Source: JAJPGZ01 sp038229295
Lineage (GTDB): Bacteria > Verrucomicrobiota > Verrucomicrobiia > Chthoniobacterales > UBA10450
DNA: 64,000 bases
Assembly (NCBI GenBank): GCA_038229295.1
Contig: JBBROO010000010.1
Coordinates: 10,888 to 74,887 of the forward strand
Reading direction: 5' to 3'
Part shown: positions 8,505-16,917 of the stretch, one piece after another
Layout of the letters: every line of letters begins with the position of its first letter
Position numbering within the stretch: the stretch's first letter is position 1
Translations under genes and position numbers: made by a program
The notes under the pieces: generated by a model
What the model was told of the DNA's origin: nothing
Databases searched by the model: none
Seen by the model: the letters and a program-made list of their open reading frames with translations, nothing else

Positions 8505-9223
8505 CCCTGTTCGGCGAACGCGCGAGCGGCGCGTTGCGAAATCCATTTCACAGCCTGGCTGTGAGTGAGCGGCGATAAGTTCAGCTGCTCGAACGTAGTT
8601 TGATTGCGAAACCAGGTCAATTGCCGCTTCGCATATTGGCGCGTCGCTTGCTGGATTTTTTCGATGCACTGCAAGATCGACATCTTGCCCTCGAGATGTT
8701 CGCGGATTTCGCGGAGACCGATCATCTTCGCTGCGGTCTTGCTCATCGACGCGGTATTTTTCGCTTCTTCGACTGCGCCATTCGCAAACATCGATTCCAC
8801 GCGCTGATTGATGCGCGCGTAAAGCTCGTCGCGATCGCGAAACACGAACACACCGTCAAAGTTAGCACGGACCTTCTTCCAATCATCCGTTAGGCCATGC
8901 GTGAGCGCTTTCACATAAAGACCGCTGCCGCCGGCGACAATTGCGTTTTTGCCCCGCGCGCGAATGTCGGCCAACGCATCGAGCGCGAAACGACGGAATT
9001 TGTCCGCGTTCATCTCCTGCAAGATCGACACTGTGCCGATGAGATGATGTCGCGCCTTAGTTAGGGTAATTGGGTCCGGCTTGGCCGTGAGAACCGGAAA
9101 GTCTTCGTAAATCTGAAACGCATCCGCGCTGATGATCTCGGCATCGAGCTCGCGCGCAACGTCCGCCGCGAGCTCCGATTTTCCGGTCGCGGTCGGGCCG
9201 ACGATAAAGAAGACGCCGCGCAT
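8501..9223 (-). CDS. miaA: tRNA dimethylallyltransferase MiaA, compact form
   Basis: MiaA adds a dimethylallyl group to A37 of tRNAs that read UNN codons. The P-loop GPTATGKSE, the DAFQIY substrate block, GGSGLYVKAL and the C-terminal RQYAKRQLTWFRNQ all fit. At 240 residues it is about 60 shorter than most MiaA proteins: the segment normally between GLYVKAL and the ELYARI helix, including the HPND...RALE block, is missing. The reading frame is intact and continuous, so this looks like a natural compact form, not a frameshift. It overlaps hflX by four bases. Confidence 0.88.
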   Translation of the reverse strand: MRGVFFIVGPTATGKSELAADVARELDAEIISADAFQIYEDFPVLTAKPDPITLTKARHHLIGTVSILQEMNADKFRRFALDALADIRARGKNAIVAGGSGLYVKALTHGLTDDWKKVRANFDGVFVFRDRDELYARINQRVESMFANGAVEEAKNTASMSKTAAKMIGLREIREHLEGKMSILQCIEKIQQATRQYAKRQLTWFRNQTTFEQLNLSPLTHSQAVKWISQRAARAFAEQG

Positions 9224-9236
9224 CAGCGTGAAAGCA

Positions 9237-9275
9237 AAACCGGGAGACCGGCGTTTGTCACCGCGTCTCCCGGTT
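9237..9275 (-). terminator. Rho-independent terminator after the RRM gene
   Basis: On the minus strand AAACCGGGAGAC pairs perfectly with GTCTCCCGGTTT across a 15-base loop, followed by TTTTGCTTT. It lies 18 bases past the RRM gene stop and just before miaA. Confidence 0.75.
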
Positions 9276-9292
9276 TGAAAACGGAATCCTGA

Positions 9293-9844
9293 TTATTCTT
9301 GCGGCTGATGTTCGCTCGTCTTCGCGCCGCTGACCACGAGTTTGCGCCCGAGGAATTCTTTGTCGTGCAATTCGTCGACGGCGCGTTTCGCCTCCTCGGT
9401 CGTTTGCATTTGGACAAAGGCGAATCCTTTCGAGCGCTGATTGTGGCGATAGGTCACAACCTCCGCGTTCTGGACGTGGCCCACGCCGTTGAATAGCTCG
9501 AAGAGATCGCTCTCCGTTGCGTCGAACGACAAATTGCCGACGTAAAGACGCGGCGATGTCACTTCGATCGGCTCCGGTTTCCGCGGTTGCGGCCGGACTT
9601 GTTGCTGTTGTGGTTGCGATTGCTGCGGCCGTTGTTGATACGACTGCTGCGAACCGTTGTTAGATGCTGCGACTGGCTTGCTCGCGCGTTCGCCGTTTCC
9701 GAAAAGCGATGCCACGATGCGTTGCCAGAATGTTTTCTTGGGAGCTTTCGCCGTCGCAGATTGATACTGCGGCCGTCGGTCGCCCCTTCGTCGAGAGCCG
9801 CCGCGCGAACGGCGCGGGCGTCTCCCGGATGAATGAGAGTTCAT
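9293..9844 (-). CDS. RRM-type RNA-binding protein
   Basis: The 183-residue protein has an Arg/Gly/Gln-rich N-terminal region (about residues 1-95, with a polyglutamine-like stretch) and one RNA recognition motif. The RNP2 motif is LYVGNLSF near residue 101 and the RNP1 motif is KGFAFVQM near 140. Small RRM proteins of this type occur in cyanobacteria and several other phyla and are often cold- or stress-induced; the RNA targets here are unknown. It has its own hairpin terminator downstream and a long upstream leader with an inverted repeat. Confidence 0.88.
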   Translation of the reverse strand: MNSHSSGRRPRRSRGGSRRRGDRRPQYQSATAKAPKKTFWQRIVASLFGNGERASKPVAASNNGSQQSYQQRPQQSQPQQQQVRPQPRKPEPIEVTSPRLYVGNLSFDATESDLFELFNGVGHVQNAEVVTYRHNQRSKGFAFVQMQTTEEAKRAVDELHDKEFLGRKLVVSGAKTSEHQPQE

Positions 9845-10138
9845 GTTGGTCCTCTGTGTTTACCCAATTTTTTAATGGATGGAGCGCATGTGAAAATGCA
9901 CGGTCCGCGACGCGCCGACCTCGAAAGGTCCATTCAAGCAAATTGCCATCGTTCTGCGACGCCATCGGAAACTCCATCACGTCATGTCGGGAAGAAGCGA
10001 CGGAATCGTAAAGATTCCCGACATGCGGCGTAATTATCGGCGGCACCGGGGCGATTGCAAGTGGAAGGAAAATCCGCGGTTTTGGGCGAATGATGATGTC
10101 GATCTTGCACCGCCCCGGCGGGGTCGATCTTCCACCTC
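9845..10138. other. Gene-free leader region with an inverted repeat
   Basis: No convincing gene lies here. It is probably the leader or promoter region of the RRM gene (minus strand). It contains a perfect 11-bp inverted repeat, CATGTCGGGAA at 9983-9993 and TTCCCGACATG at 10015-10025, separated by 21 bases, and one dispersed motif copy at 10097-10106. Confidence 0.5.
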
Positions 10139-10251
10139 TGTCATCCCGAACGGAGTGAGGGACCTCTCAGTTGCTGAGAGATCACACAAATTTTGTGTGA
10201 CGTGACCGGCAGTTGTGAGGTCCCTCACCGTCTTCGCGGTTCGGGATGACA
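10139..10251 (+). repeat. Palindromic element, copy 1 (TGTCATCCCGAAC ends)
   Basis: A 113-bp imperfect palindrome begins TGTCATCCCGAAC and ends GTTCGGGATGACA, with internal GAGGGACCTC/GAGGTCCCTC and TCACACAAA arms. A second copy lies in the opposite orientation at 11299-11410, so the sulfotransferase gene is bracketed by an inverted pair. It ends four bases before the sulfotransferase stop codon. Confidence 0.85.
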
Positions 10252-10255
10252 ATCG

Positions 10256-11257
10256 CTAGTGTTTGAATCGATCCCGCAATGAATACGCGCGCGACTTGAG
10301 ATATTCGCGCGGTCGTTCACCGCGAATCGGCTTAAACCAATTTCGCAGTGAACGCCGGCTCAGTCGCGGCTCGTAACCAAATTCCGGCATGAGATCGCCG
10401 CAATGCCATTCGACCCAACCGATTTCTTCCTCGCTCAATTCGTTTTCCCAACGTGTCAGGGGTTCCGCGCTGATGTTTGAGAAATTTCCACTCGCCGCCG
10501 AGTTGCCCGACCAAAGCTGACCCACCTTCGTCGGCTTAAGCACGATTTGGGGATCGAATGCGATCTCGAGAAATGCGCAAACTTTTTCCATCACGATAGC
10601 CGGTTCGCGCACCACCTGTTCGTACGGCACAACGAATCCGGGAATTTCTCCGCGTTGCGCGCGCTGCGCCAGTTTTGCGGCGATGCGCCAATGCGCGATG
10701 ACGTAGTAGACCGAAAATCTTTTTGTGTTTCGCGTGCGCTCGAGCGCGATTTGCGCGGCCAGGATCGCGCGCGGATCGCGCATCGTGACCAGGAATTTTG
10801 CCTGCGGGAAACGCGCTAAGATCGACATGAGATAATTGCGATTCGCCGGCGTCTTCTCCACCCAGCGTTTCACCGCATCGAGCGAAAGGCCGAGCGTGTT
10901 CGCGTACGATTCAATCATGAGCACGAGCAGATCGCGCTCGACATTCACCGGATCAAACGCGGCGCGCTCGAACGTTTCCAAAAATTTTCGCTGCGGGAAA
11001 TCTTTGTAATCGTGTTTGCCGGGCCGCTGTTGCCCACCGAACAAGATTTTCGCGAACGACTTCTGCGTGAGATAATCAAACTGCGCGCGCCGGCCGGCAT
11101 CGCCGAATTTTGTCAGCACCGTCGGGAAGTAGGCCGTCTCCTGCGGAAAGACGAGCAGCTCGGGATGTCCATCGAGCAGCGAGATGAGCAGCGTCGTTCC
11201 CGATTTTGCCTGGCCGGCGATGAAACAAGCGCGCTGATCAAACGGCAAGATCGACAT
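10256..11257 (-). CDS. PAPS-dependent sulfotransferase family protein
   Basis: The 333-residue protein begins with the PAPS 5'-phosphosulfate loop AGQAKSGTTLLISLL and has a 3'-phosphate block VTMRDPRAIL near residue 160. These place it in the sulfotransferase family that moves sulfate from PAPS to carbohydrate, lipid or protein acceptors. The acceptor is unknown, but neighbouring nucleotide-sugar genes suggest surface glycans. The start ATG lies within a copy of the dispersed motif, so the protein begins MSILPF. Two inverted palindromic elements flank the gene, which may mark a mobile or duplicated cassette. Confidence 0.8.
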   Translation of the reverse strand: MSILPFDQRACFIAGQAKSGTTLLISLLDGHPELLVFPQETAYFPTVLTKFGDAGRRAQFDYLTQKSFAKILFGGQQRPGKHDYKDFPQRKFLETFERAAFDPVNVERDLLVLMIESYANTLGLSLDAVKRWVEKTPANRNYLMSILARFPQAKFLVTMRDPRAILAAQIALERTRNTKRFSVYYVIAHWRIAAKLAQRAQRGEIPGFVVPYEQVVREPAIVMEKVCAFLEIAFDPQIVLKPTKVGQLWSGNSAASGNFSNISAEPLTRWENELSEEEIGWVEWHCGDLMPEFGYEPRLSRRSLRNWFKPIRGERPREYLKSRAYSLRDRFKH

Positions 11258-11298
11258 CGTTATCTCGGCAGATTAGCAGGGTTACGTTTCATCGCGAT

Positions 11299-11410
11299 TG
11301 TCATCCCGAGCCGCGCAGACGGCGAGGGACCTCTCATTTGTCGGCCATGTCACGCAAGTTTGTGTGATTTCTCAGCAAATGAGAGGTCCCTCACTCCGTT
11401 CGGGATGACA
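11299..11410 (-). repeat. Palindromic element, copy 2 (inverted relative to copy 1)
   Basis: This 112-bp element, read on the minus strand, aligns with copy 1: same TGTCATCCCGAAC start, GGAGTGAGGGACCTC block and GGGATGACA end. The spacer between the arms has diverged. A dispersed motif copy follows at 11417-11426. Confidence 0.85.
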
Positions 11411-11429
11411 GCGCAGAAGATCGACATCG

Positions 11430-12389
11430 TTATTTGGCGTGGCCGGCTTGCGACTTCAAAAACCAATCCACAAAGCGCGGCAGACCATCGGCGAACTTTG
11501 TCGTCGGATTATACCCGAGCAATTTCCGCGCTTTGGAAATGTCGGCGCAAGTCAGCGGCACATCGCCGGCTTGTTCTGGCAAGCGATTGATCTTCGCCTT
11601 TTTGCCTAACGATTTTTCGATCGCGCCGATCAAATCCTTCAGCTGGATCGTTTCGCTTTCGCCGAGATTAAAAATGTCGAACAACGCGCCTTCGTATGTC
11701 AGCGCAGCCATCGTTCCCTGAATGATGTCGTCGATGTAAGTGTAATCGCGCCGCGTCGTGCCATCTCCGAATTGGTCGATCGCTTCGCCCCTGTCGATCT
11801 TGCGGGTGAAATTATGGATGGCGAGGTCGGGGCGCTGCCGCGGTCCGTAAACGGTGAAGTAACGCAACGCGACCACGCGCATTTGGTAGAGATGCGAAAA
11901 TGTCGAACAAAGAAATTCCGCGCCGATTTTCGTGGCCGCGTAGGGACTGATCGTTTGGGTGAGATGAAAATCTTCCGAGAACGGAACCGTTTTGCAGATG
12001 CCGTAAACCGACGAACTCGATGCGAAGACAAAACGTTGCACATCCGTAGCGCGCGCCGCTTCGAGCAAATGCAAAGTGCCGCTGACATTTGTATCGAAGT
12101 AAAGTTGCGGATGCTGAATCGACGGGCGAACGCCGGCGCGCGCGGCCAGATGCACAATGGTCTCGAATTTTTCGCCGTGAAATACATCGCGCACCGCCCC
12201 ATTGTCCCGAAGATCGACATGATGAATCGCGACGTCTTTGGAAAACGCAGACACGTTGTCGCGTTTGATTTGCGGATCGTAGAAATCGTTGAAGTCGTCG
12301 AGGATGGCGACGTCGTGGCCGGCTGCGAGTAGTTTCTCGACAAGATGCGAGCCGATGAATCCAGCGCCGCCGGTAACGAGAGTCCGCAT
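11430..12389 (-). CDS. NAD-dependent nucleotide-sugar epimerase (UDP-glucuronate/galactose 4-epimerase-like)
   Basis: The protein has 319 residues and is an extended short-chain dehydrogenase. It has the Rossmann motif TGGAGFIGSHL at the N-terminus, a catalytic YAATK (Tyr-x3-Lys) near residue 146, the serine block FASSSSVYG, and YGPRQRPDLAI. The DDFNDFYDPQIKRDN segment and the RPDLAIHNFTRKI block resemble UDP-glucuronate 4-epimerases (CapI/WbpP-like). It would supply sugars for polysaccharide synthesis. Its start overlaps the divergent M23 gene if both annotated starts are right. Confidence 0.82.
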   Translation of the reverse strand: MRTLVTGGAGFIGSHLVEKLLAAGHDVAILDDFNDFYDPQIKRDNVSAFSKDVAIHHVDLRDNGAVRDVFHGEKFETIVHLAARAGVRPSIQHPQLYFDTNVSGTLHLLEAARATDVQRFVFASSSSVYGICKTVPFSEDFHLTQTISPYAATKIGAEFLCSTFSHLYQMRVVALRYFTVYGPRQRPDLAIHNFTRKIDRGEAIDQFGDGTTRRDYTYIDDIIQGTMAALTYEGALFDIFNLGESETIQLKDLIGAIEKSLGKKAKINRLPEQAGDVPLTCADISKARKLLGYNPTTKFADGLPRFVDWFLKSQAGHAK

Positions 12390-13073
12390 CCGCCGAGCGT
12401 AAAGACGGAGCGAACGCCGGGCAAGCGTTGGCTGCTCGCATTGTCGATCTCGCTCGTGTTTATTTTTTCGTTCGCCGCGACGGTCGCACTAAAACTTTGG
12501 CCGGAATTAGCGCGGCCCGAGCATGTCGATCTTGCATTTCAATTTCCATCGCCGCTCGAATTGGCGGCGTTGCCCACGGCGGCGCGATTTGATTTTCCGT
12601 TAGGCAGCGAGTACGGCGCGATGAGTTACAACGCGCAGCGATTTACCGAGAATCATCATCTCGGTGACGATCTCAACGGCATCGGCGGCGAGAACAGCGA
12701 TCTGGGTGATCCGGTTTACGCGGTCGCGGATGGGCACGTTTTGCTCGCGCGTGAAGGTGGCCCCGGCTGGGGCAATGTCGTCATCGTGCTCCATGCGTAC
12801 ATCGACAATGGGCAACGCAAGTTCGTGCAATCGTATTACGCGCACGTTGCGGAAACGCTCGTTCATGCTGGCGAAGAAGTGCATCGCGGTCAGCAGATCG
12901 CGACCGTCGGCACGGGCGGCGGCCGATATTTGGCGCATCTCCATTTCGAAATGCGCGAGTTCACCACGCCGTTCATCGGCGCGGGTTATCGGGAAGACAC
13001 GCGTGGTTGGATCGACCCCGGTGGATTTATCCGCGCACACCGCGGCGCGCCCGATGACGACGTCGGGCGCTAA
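12345..13073 (+). CDS. Membrane-anchored M23 family metallopeptidase
   Basis: The product has up to 242 residues, with one N-terminal transmembrane helix (WLLALSISLVFIFSFAATVAL). The LytM domain shows the zinc-binding HHLGDDL motif (H-x3-D) and HLHFEM (HxH). M23 enzymes are lysostaphin-type peptidases that cut peptide bridges in peptidoglycan. The ATG at 12345 overlaps the start of the divergent epimerase by 45 bases, so the true start may be further in. No divergent promoter is obvious. The C-terminal GWIDPGGF is typical of the family. Confidence 0.82.
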   Translation: MRADESSAAGNESPHPPSVKTERTPGKRWLLALSISLVFIFSFAATVALKLWPELARPEHVDLAFQFPSPLELAALPTAARFDFPLGSEYGAMSYNAQRFTENHHLGDDLNGIGGENSDLGDPVYAVADGHVLLAREGGPGWGNVVIVLHAYIDNGQRKFVQSYYAHVAETLVHAGEEVHRGQQIATVGTGGGRYLAHLHFEMREFTTPFIGAGYREDTRGWIDPGGFIRAHRGAPDDDVGR

Positions 13074-13486
13074 TTTCCTGCGACGAGCAGGTATGTCCAG
13101 TTAACGAGCAAGAGCGTGACGAAAGATACGCGCGCGAAATCCTTTTCTTCGGAGGTGACGCTCACAAGACGGACCCGCCGCGCGCCCCACATCAGCACGG
13201 CGCACGCATACACATCGAAGATCGACAACGTGCTGTAGGCGCAAAACGCGAGCGGGTTCCATTTCCACGCGGTGAAGAATTGCCCGTGGAAAAATGCGAT
13301 GGCGCAACGCGTGGCGCCGCAGGTCAGGCATGGATGGCCGGTGATACTGTGAAACAAGCAAACGGGCCACGGCAATTGCAACGCGAACCACGTGCTCGCC
13401 AACGCGAGCCCGCCTAACGAGACCGCCAGCCAGATTAATTCGTGATCGGCTTCCCCGGGAGCGAGCGGCCGGCGAACGATCTGCAT
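13070..13486 (-). CDS. DUF2752 membrane protein
   Basis: This 138-residue protein has three hydrophobic helices and the family signature PCLTCGATRC near residue 50, with paired cysteines. DUF2752 proteins are small membrane proteins of unknown function. It lies 9 bases after the GYF/Yip1 gene and overlaps the convergent M23 gene by four bases. Confidence 0.78.
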   Translation of the reverse strand: MQIVRRPLAPGEADHELIWLAVSLGGLALASTWFALQLPWPVCLFHSITGHPCLTCGATRCAIAFFHGQFFTAWKWNPLAFCAYSTLSIFDVYACAVLMWGARRVRLVSVTSEEKDFARVSFVTLLLVNWTYLLVAGN

Positions 13487-13495
13487 CGGGGGCGA

Positions 13496-14398
13496 TTAGT
13501 GTTGTGACATGCCCCAGGCGCCGAGCGCCCCGAACATCATCGCGATCAAAAGGCCGCCGCCGCAGCAAACGACGAGCGGCAACACCACCGCGAGCACGGC
13601 GCGTCCGGTATCGGTCTCATGTGCGCGCGCGAGGCCGATGCAATAAAGGACGATTTTCCAAATCCCGGCGACGACCCCGCCGCAGAACGGCACAATCATG
13701 ATCGGCCCGACCGAGCCGCCGGCGAAACAGACCACGCGAAATGTTGTTTCGAACGATTGCTTCGCGCCGCCGACGATCATCAAACAGAGATGGAGAATGG
13801 CCGAACCAAGAAATGAGCCGATGACGATGAACAGCGGAATGCAAATGATAAACAGGACGGAACCGATGCCGGTGCCGATGAGATGAGTGAGAGGGTTATC
13901 GCGATTTCCAAGCATGGCGAGCGAAGTGAAAAAGAAATGATAAACGAAATAGAAGAGCAAACCGACACTGCCGCCGACGACCGAGTAAATGAGCGGATCG
14001 CCGAAACCGCCTTCGCGCCTCATGGCTGTAAATGCAGCGCCCGGTTCAGTCAGGACCATCTTCATCGTTCCAATAAATGCGTTAACGAAACCGCTCGATT
14101 CGCGGTTGTCCCAAGGCAACCCGCCTCGCGGCGCAACCGCGGATGACGATGTCGATCCAACAATCGCGGGTGCAGTTGACGGAGGCGGCGGCGGCGTTGT
14201 CGCCGAGATCGGCGGAACGGCAGCAGGAATGTCGGATGAAAATTCGGAAAATTGCGAGAGTGGCTGCCACGCGGCCAATCCTTCGCGCCAGCCCAAATCG
14301 CTCCCAAGCAAACGTCCCTCGCGCAGTCCCGTGCGCACTTCATCGTCGGAAAATGTGCCCAAAGTCGTGCCGCCGCGATTTACGTGAATGGTAGCCAT
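13496..14398 (-). CDS. GYF_2 domain + Yip1-type membrane protein
   Basis: The start at 14398 gives 300 residues beginning MATIHVNRGG. Residues 1-55 form a GYF_2/DUF4339 domain (GWREGLAAWQPLSQF). A Pro/Thr-rich linker follows, then a Yip1-like domain with about five hydrophobic helices from residue 130. Such bacterial proteins are predicted inner-membrane proteins with no assigned function. It sits 9 bases upstream of the DUF2752 gene on the same strand, a combination seen repeatedly in bacteria, so the two probably act together. The 12-codon longer frame is less likely because the GYF domain starts at the chosen ATG. Confidence 0.75.
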   Translation of the reverse strand: MATIHVNRGGTTLGTFSDDEVRTGLREGRLLGSDLGWREGLAAWQPLSQFSEFSSDIPAAVPPISATTPPPPPSTAPAIVGSTSSSAVAPRGGLPWDNRESSGFVNAFIGTMKMVLTEPGAAFTAMRREGGFGDPLIYSVVGGSVGLLFYFVYHFFFTSLAMLGNRDNPLTHLIGTGIGSVLFIICIPLFIVIGSFLGSAILHLCLMIVGGAKQSFETTFRVVCFAGGSVGPIMIVPFCGGVVAGIWKIVLYCIGLARAHETDTGRAVLAVVLPLVVCCGGGLLIAMMFGALGAWGMSQH

Positions 14399-14449
14399 AG
14401 CTCGCGTTTTAGTGAGGAGGAGCCGCGAAGTCAATCTGCCACTCTTCTT

Positions 14450-14516
14450 CTGTAGAGGCCGCTGTCCCCAGCGGCAAGATCGACAGCTTCGCCGCCGAGG
14501 ACGGCGGCCGCTACAG
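14450..14516. repeat. Palindromic element (CTGTAG...CTACAG) with motif in loop
   Basis: The arms are CTGTAGAGGCCGCTGTCC (14450 onward) and the imperfect reverse complement GGACGGCGGCCGCTACAG (14499-14516). A perfect AAGATCGACA copy sits in the loop at 14476-14485. A related right-hand arm occurs in the second flavoprotein gene near 34633. Confidence 0.75.
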
Positions 14517-14518
14517 TT

Positions 14519-15172
14519 TTAATCGAAACGACTCTTCGGGGCTTCCGGTTTATCGAGTGCACGCCAGAAATACCAGGCCGCGACCGAACGATAAGGCTGA
14601 AATTTTTTGCCGAGCTTCAACAATTGTTTCGGCGTCGGCAGTTTTCGTTTCCCGAAAGTTTTGGCGAATCCCTTTTGCACTCCGTAATCGGCCACTGGCC
14701 AAACATCGGGCCGGCCAAGATCGAAAAGCAAAAGCATCTCGGCGGTCCAACGCCCGATGCCACGCACGGTCGTTAGGCGCTCGATGATCTCTTCGTCGCT
14801 CATCTGCGCAAGCGCGCGCGCCGATGGGACGGTGCCGTCGATCGTTTTTGCCGCGAGATCTTTTAGCGCCACGACTTTGCTGCGCGACAAACCGGCAGTG
14901 CGCAATTTTTTCTCCGACATTTTCACGACGAGCTTCGGATCGAGATATTTTCGCTTCGGGAAAAGTGCCCGCACTCGTCCCCAAATCGTGGCGGCGGCTT
15001 TGCCGCTGAGTTGTTGATACGCGATCGATTCGGCCAGCGCATCAAATGGGCGCAACGAAAGCGATGGTGCGATTTCGTAGCGGCGCGACCTCGCGATCAA
15101 CTCCGCCATACGGTGATCGATACCCGAGATATGTCGGTGAGCTTCGTCGAGGTTCACATGTCGATCTTGCAC
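14519..15172 (-). CDS. AlkA-like DNA-3-methyladenine glycosylase
   Basis: The 217-residue protein is an HhH-GPD glycosylase. It shows YQQLSGKAAATIW, the hairpin-helix block LTTVRGIGRWTAEMLLLF and the catalytic aspartate in WPVADYGVQKGF. AlkA-type enzymes excise alkylated purines to start base excision repair. It lacks the N-terminal TBP-like domain of E. coli AlkA and matches the short bacterial/yeast MAG1 type in length. The GTG start at 15172 overlaps a copy of the dispersed motif (residues MQDRHVN); an internal ATG 22 codons in is the alternative. Confidence 0.85.
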   Translation of the reverse strand: MQDRHVNLDEAHRHISGIDHRMAELIARSRRYEIAPSLSLRPFDALAESIAYQQLSGKAAATIWGRVRALFPKRKYLDPKLVVKMSEKKLRTAGLSRSKVVALKDLAAKTIDGTVPSARALAQMSDEEIIERLTTVRGIGRWTAEMLLLFDLGRPDVWPVADYGVQKGFAKTFGKRKLPTPKQLLKLGKKFQPYRSVAAWYFWRALDKPEAPKSRFD

Positions 15173-15213
15173 GCGCTATTTGCTCGCGCCAGAGTTTTCG
15201 CTTTCATCACGAC

Positions 15214-15963
15214 ATGCCTTCGCAAACCCAACTCACTTTTTTCGGTCAATCCGCTTACAAAATTGTTACGCCCGCGGGCAATGTGCTCCTGATCGATCCC
15301 TGGCTAACGAATCCGAAAAACCCGAACGGCAAGGAAGACGTCGAGAATTTGAAACGCGTCGATTTAATTTTGCTCTCGCACGGACATTCCGATCACGTCG
15401 GCGAAACGGTCGAGATCGCCAAGAAAACCGGGGCCAAGCTCGTGGCCACTCTCGACCTCGCGAACGCGATGAAGAGCATTCTCGGCTTTCCGAGCGAACA
15501 AGCAGAGATGGAGACAACGCCGCATTTCGGCGGCGAAGTAAAACTTCTCGATGGCGATGTGACGGTCACGTTAGTCCCGGCGGTGCATGGTTCCGGTCTA
15601 GGCAAAGACGATGATGCCCGGCCGATGAACGCCGGAACGGCGGGCGGAATCGTGGTGGCCATTCGCGGCGGGCCGACTCTCTATCACACTGGCGATACGG
15701 ATCTGTTTTCCGACATGGCACTCATCCCGCGCTACAACAAGATCGACATCATGATCGTGTGCATCGGCGACCATTTCACGATGGGGCCAAAGCGCGCGGC
15801 CGACGCGGTGAAGTTGGTGAATCCGAAAAAAGTAATTCCGATGCATTACGGCACATTTCCGGTGTTGACCGGAACGCCGGAGCAATTTGCGAGCGAGCTC
15901 AAGAGCGCCGGCGTCGAAGCCGAGATGCACGTGATGAACGTCGGCGAGACGATGTCGATCTAA
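15214..15963 (+). CDS. UPF0173 metal-dependent hydrolase (MBL fold, UlaG-like)
   Basis: Starting at ATG 15214, the protein has 249 residues. It has the metallo-beta-lactamase motif SHGHSDHVGE (HxHxDH), a further histidine in VPAVHGSG, the aspartate in YHTGDTDLF and the last histidine in PMHYGTFP. These match the UPF0173 family of UlaG-like hydrolases, whose substrates are mostly unknown. The upstream part of the frame overlaps the divergent AlkA gene and is rejected as start. A motif copy encodes YNKIDIM in the second metal-ligand region. Confidence 0.85.
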   Translation: MPSQTQLTFFGQSAYKIVTPAGNVLLIDPWLTNPKNPNGKEDVENLKRVDLILLSHGHSDHVGETVEIAKKTGAKLVATLDLANAMKSILGFPSEQAEMETTPHFGGEVKLLDGDVTVTLVPAVHGSGLGKDDDARPMNAGTAGGIVVAIRGGPTLYHTGDTDLFSDMALIPRYNKIDIMIVCIGDHFTMGPKRAADAVKLVNPKKVIPMHYGTFPVLTGTPEQFASELKSAGVEAEMHVMNVGETMSI

Positions 15964-16011
15964 CATCCGCGTTGTGGAGCGCGTGCGATTGGTTTAAAGA
16001 CAAGATCGACA

Positions 16012-16917
16012 ATGAAACTTCAGGCGCGTTCCCTCACCCTTCTCAGTCCAATCTTTCTATTCCATTCTGCTTTCGCGGGCACGATCACGCAAAGCGGCTC
16101 GGAAGAGAAAACCGCCACCGATATTTTCGTAACCGAAACCGCTTACGTTTTCGAAAGCGACCTGAATCACGGCGGCAATTTCGGCAAGCAGGACGCGCTG
16201 CAAAATCAGTTCGAGTACGGCCATCGCTTTGCGCTCAGCGGCAATTGGTACATTCACGCCGGCCTCCTCTACGAGCGTTTCGACTTCGGTAACACCGATG
16301 CGCCCGTGCCGGTGCACCTGCAAAAAATGGCCGGAGTCGTGGGGCTTGATTACATGAAGGGCAACGATCTCGGCGCGTTCCTGCAATTTCGTCCCGGCTT
16401 TTATACGGAAGAACATCTCGGTCTGGCGTCGTTCGATTGCCCGATCCTGCTCGGACGCTTTTGGATTTTGCAGCCGGACAAACTTTATCTTCTCACCGGC
16501 GCCTATGCTTCGTTTTTGCGCGGCGGCTTTCCGGTGCTGCCGTTAGTCGGTTTGGTTTGGAAACCGAATGACCACTTTCGTTTGATGGGCATCGTGCCGG
16601 AGCCGCGCGTGATTTACACCGTCAACAAACAACTGGAAGTCTGGGCCGGCGGCGAACTGGCCGGCGGTTCTTTCCGGACGGATCATCATGATGAATTCGA
16701 TAATATTCGTCACGTCGACAAACTCAGCGGCACGCAGGTCGATTACTCCGATTATCGCGCTGGGGTCGGATTGACCTACGCGATTTCGAATCAAATCGAT
16801 GTCGATCTTGGCGGCGGTTATTCGATTCGCCGCTCGTTTGATTTCAATCGCGCGGGAGAAAATTATCACACCGACCCGGCGCCGTATCTGCGCCTGGAAT
16901 TCAAAGCGAAGTTCTAG
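16012..16917 (+). CDS. Outer-membrane beta-barrel protein (DUF6268-like)
   Basis: The 301-residue protein has a signal peptide (LLSPIFLFHSAFAG, cleavage near residue 22) and many alternating short beta stretches ending in an aromatic-rich LRLEFKAKF strand, typical of an outer-membrane barrel. It is clearly related to the barrel at 20508 (matching PVLPLVGLVWK/PVIPAAGIRWK, PEPRVIY/PQPRLEF and GGYSIRRSFDF/GYQPYRSFDF). A perfect AAGATCGACA directly abuts the start codon (16002-16011, ATG at 16012). The function is unknown. Confidence 0.7.
   Translation: MKLQARSLTLLSPIFLFHSAFAGTITQSGSEEKTATDIFVTETAYVFESDLNHGGNFGKQDALQNQFEYGHRFALSGNWYIHAGLLYERFDFGNTDAPVPVHLQKMAGVVGLDYMKGNDLGAFLQFRPGFYTEEHLGLASFDCPILLGRFWILQPDKLYLLTGAYASFLRGGFPVLPLVGLVWKPNDHFRLMGIVPEPRVIYTVNKQLEVWAGGELAGGSFRTDHHDEFDNIRHVDKLSGTQVDYSDYRAGVGLTYAISNQIDVDLGGGYSIRRSFDFNRAGENYHTDPAPYLRLEFKAKF

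Noticed and set aside
8505..8669. N-terminal extension of hflX
   Set aside because: It lies within miaA in another frame; the ATG at 8504 overlaps the miaA stop and starts the conserved part.
10034..10252. Short frame in the gap before the sulfotransferase
   Set aside because: It overlaps a palindromic element and has no domain, ribosome-binding site or conserved pattern.
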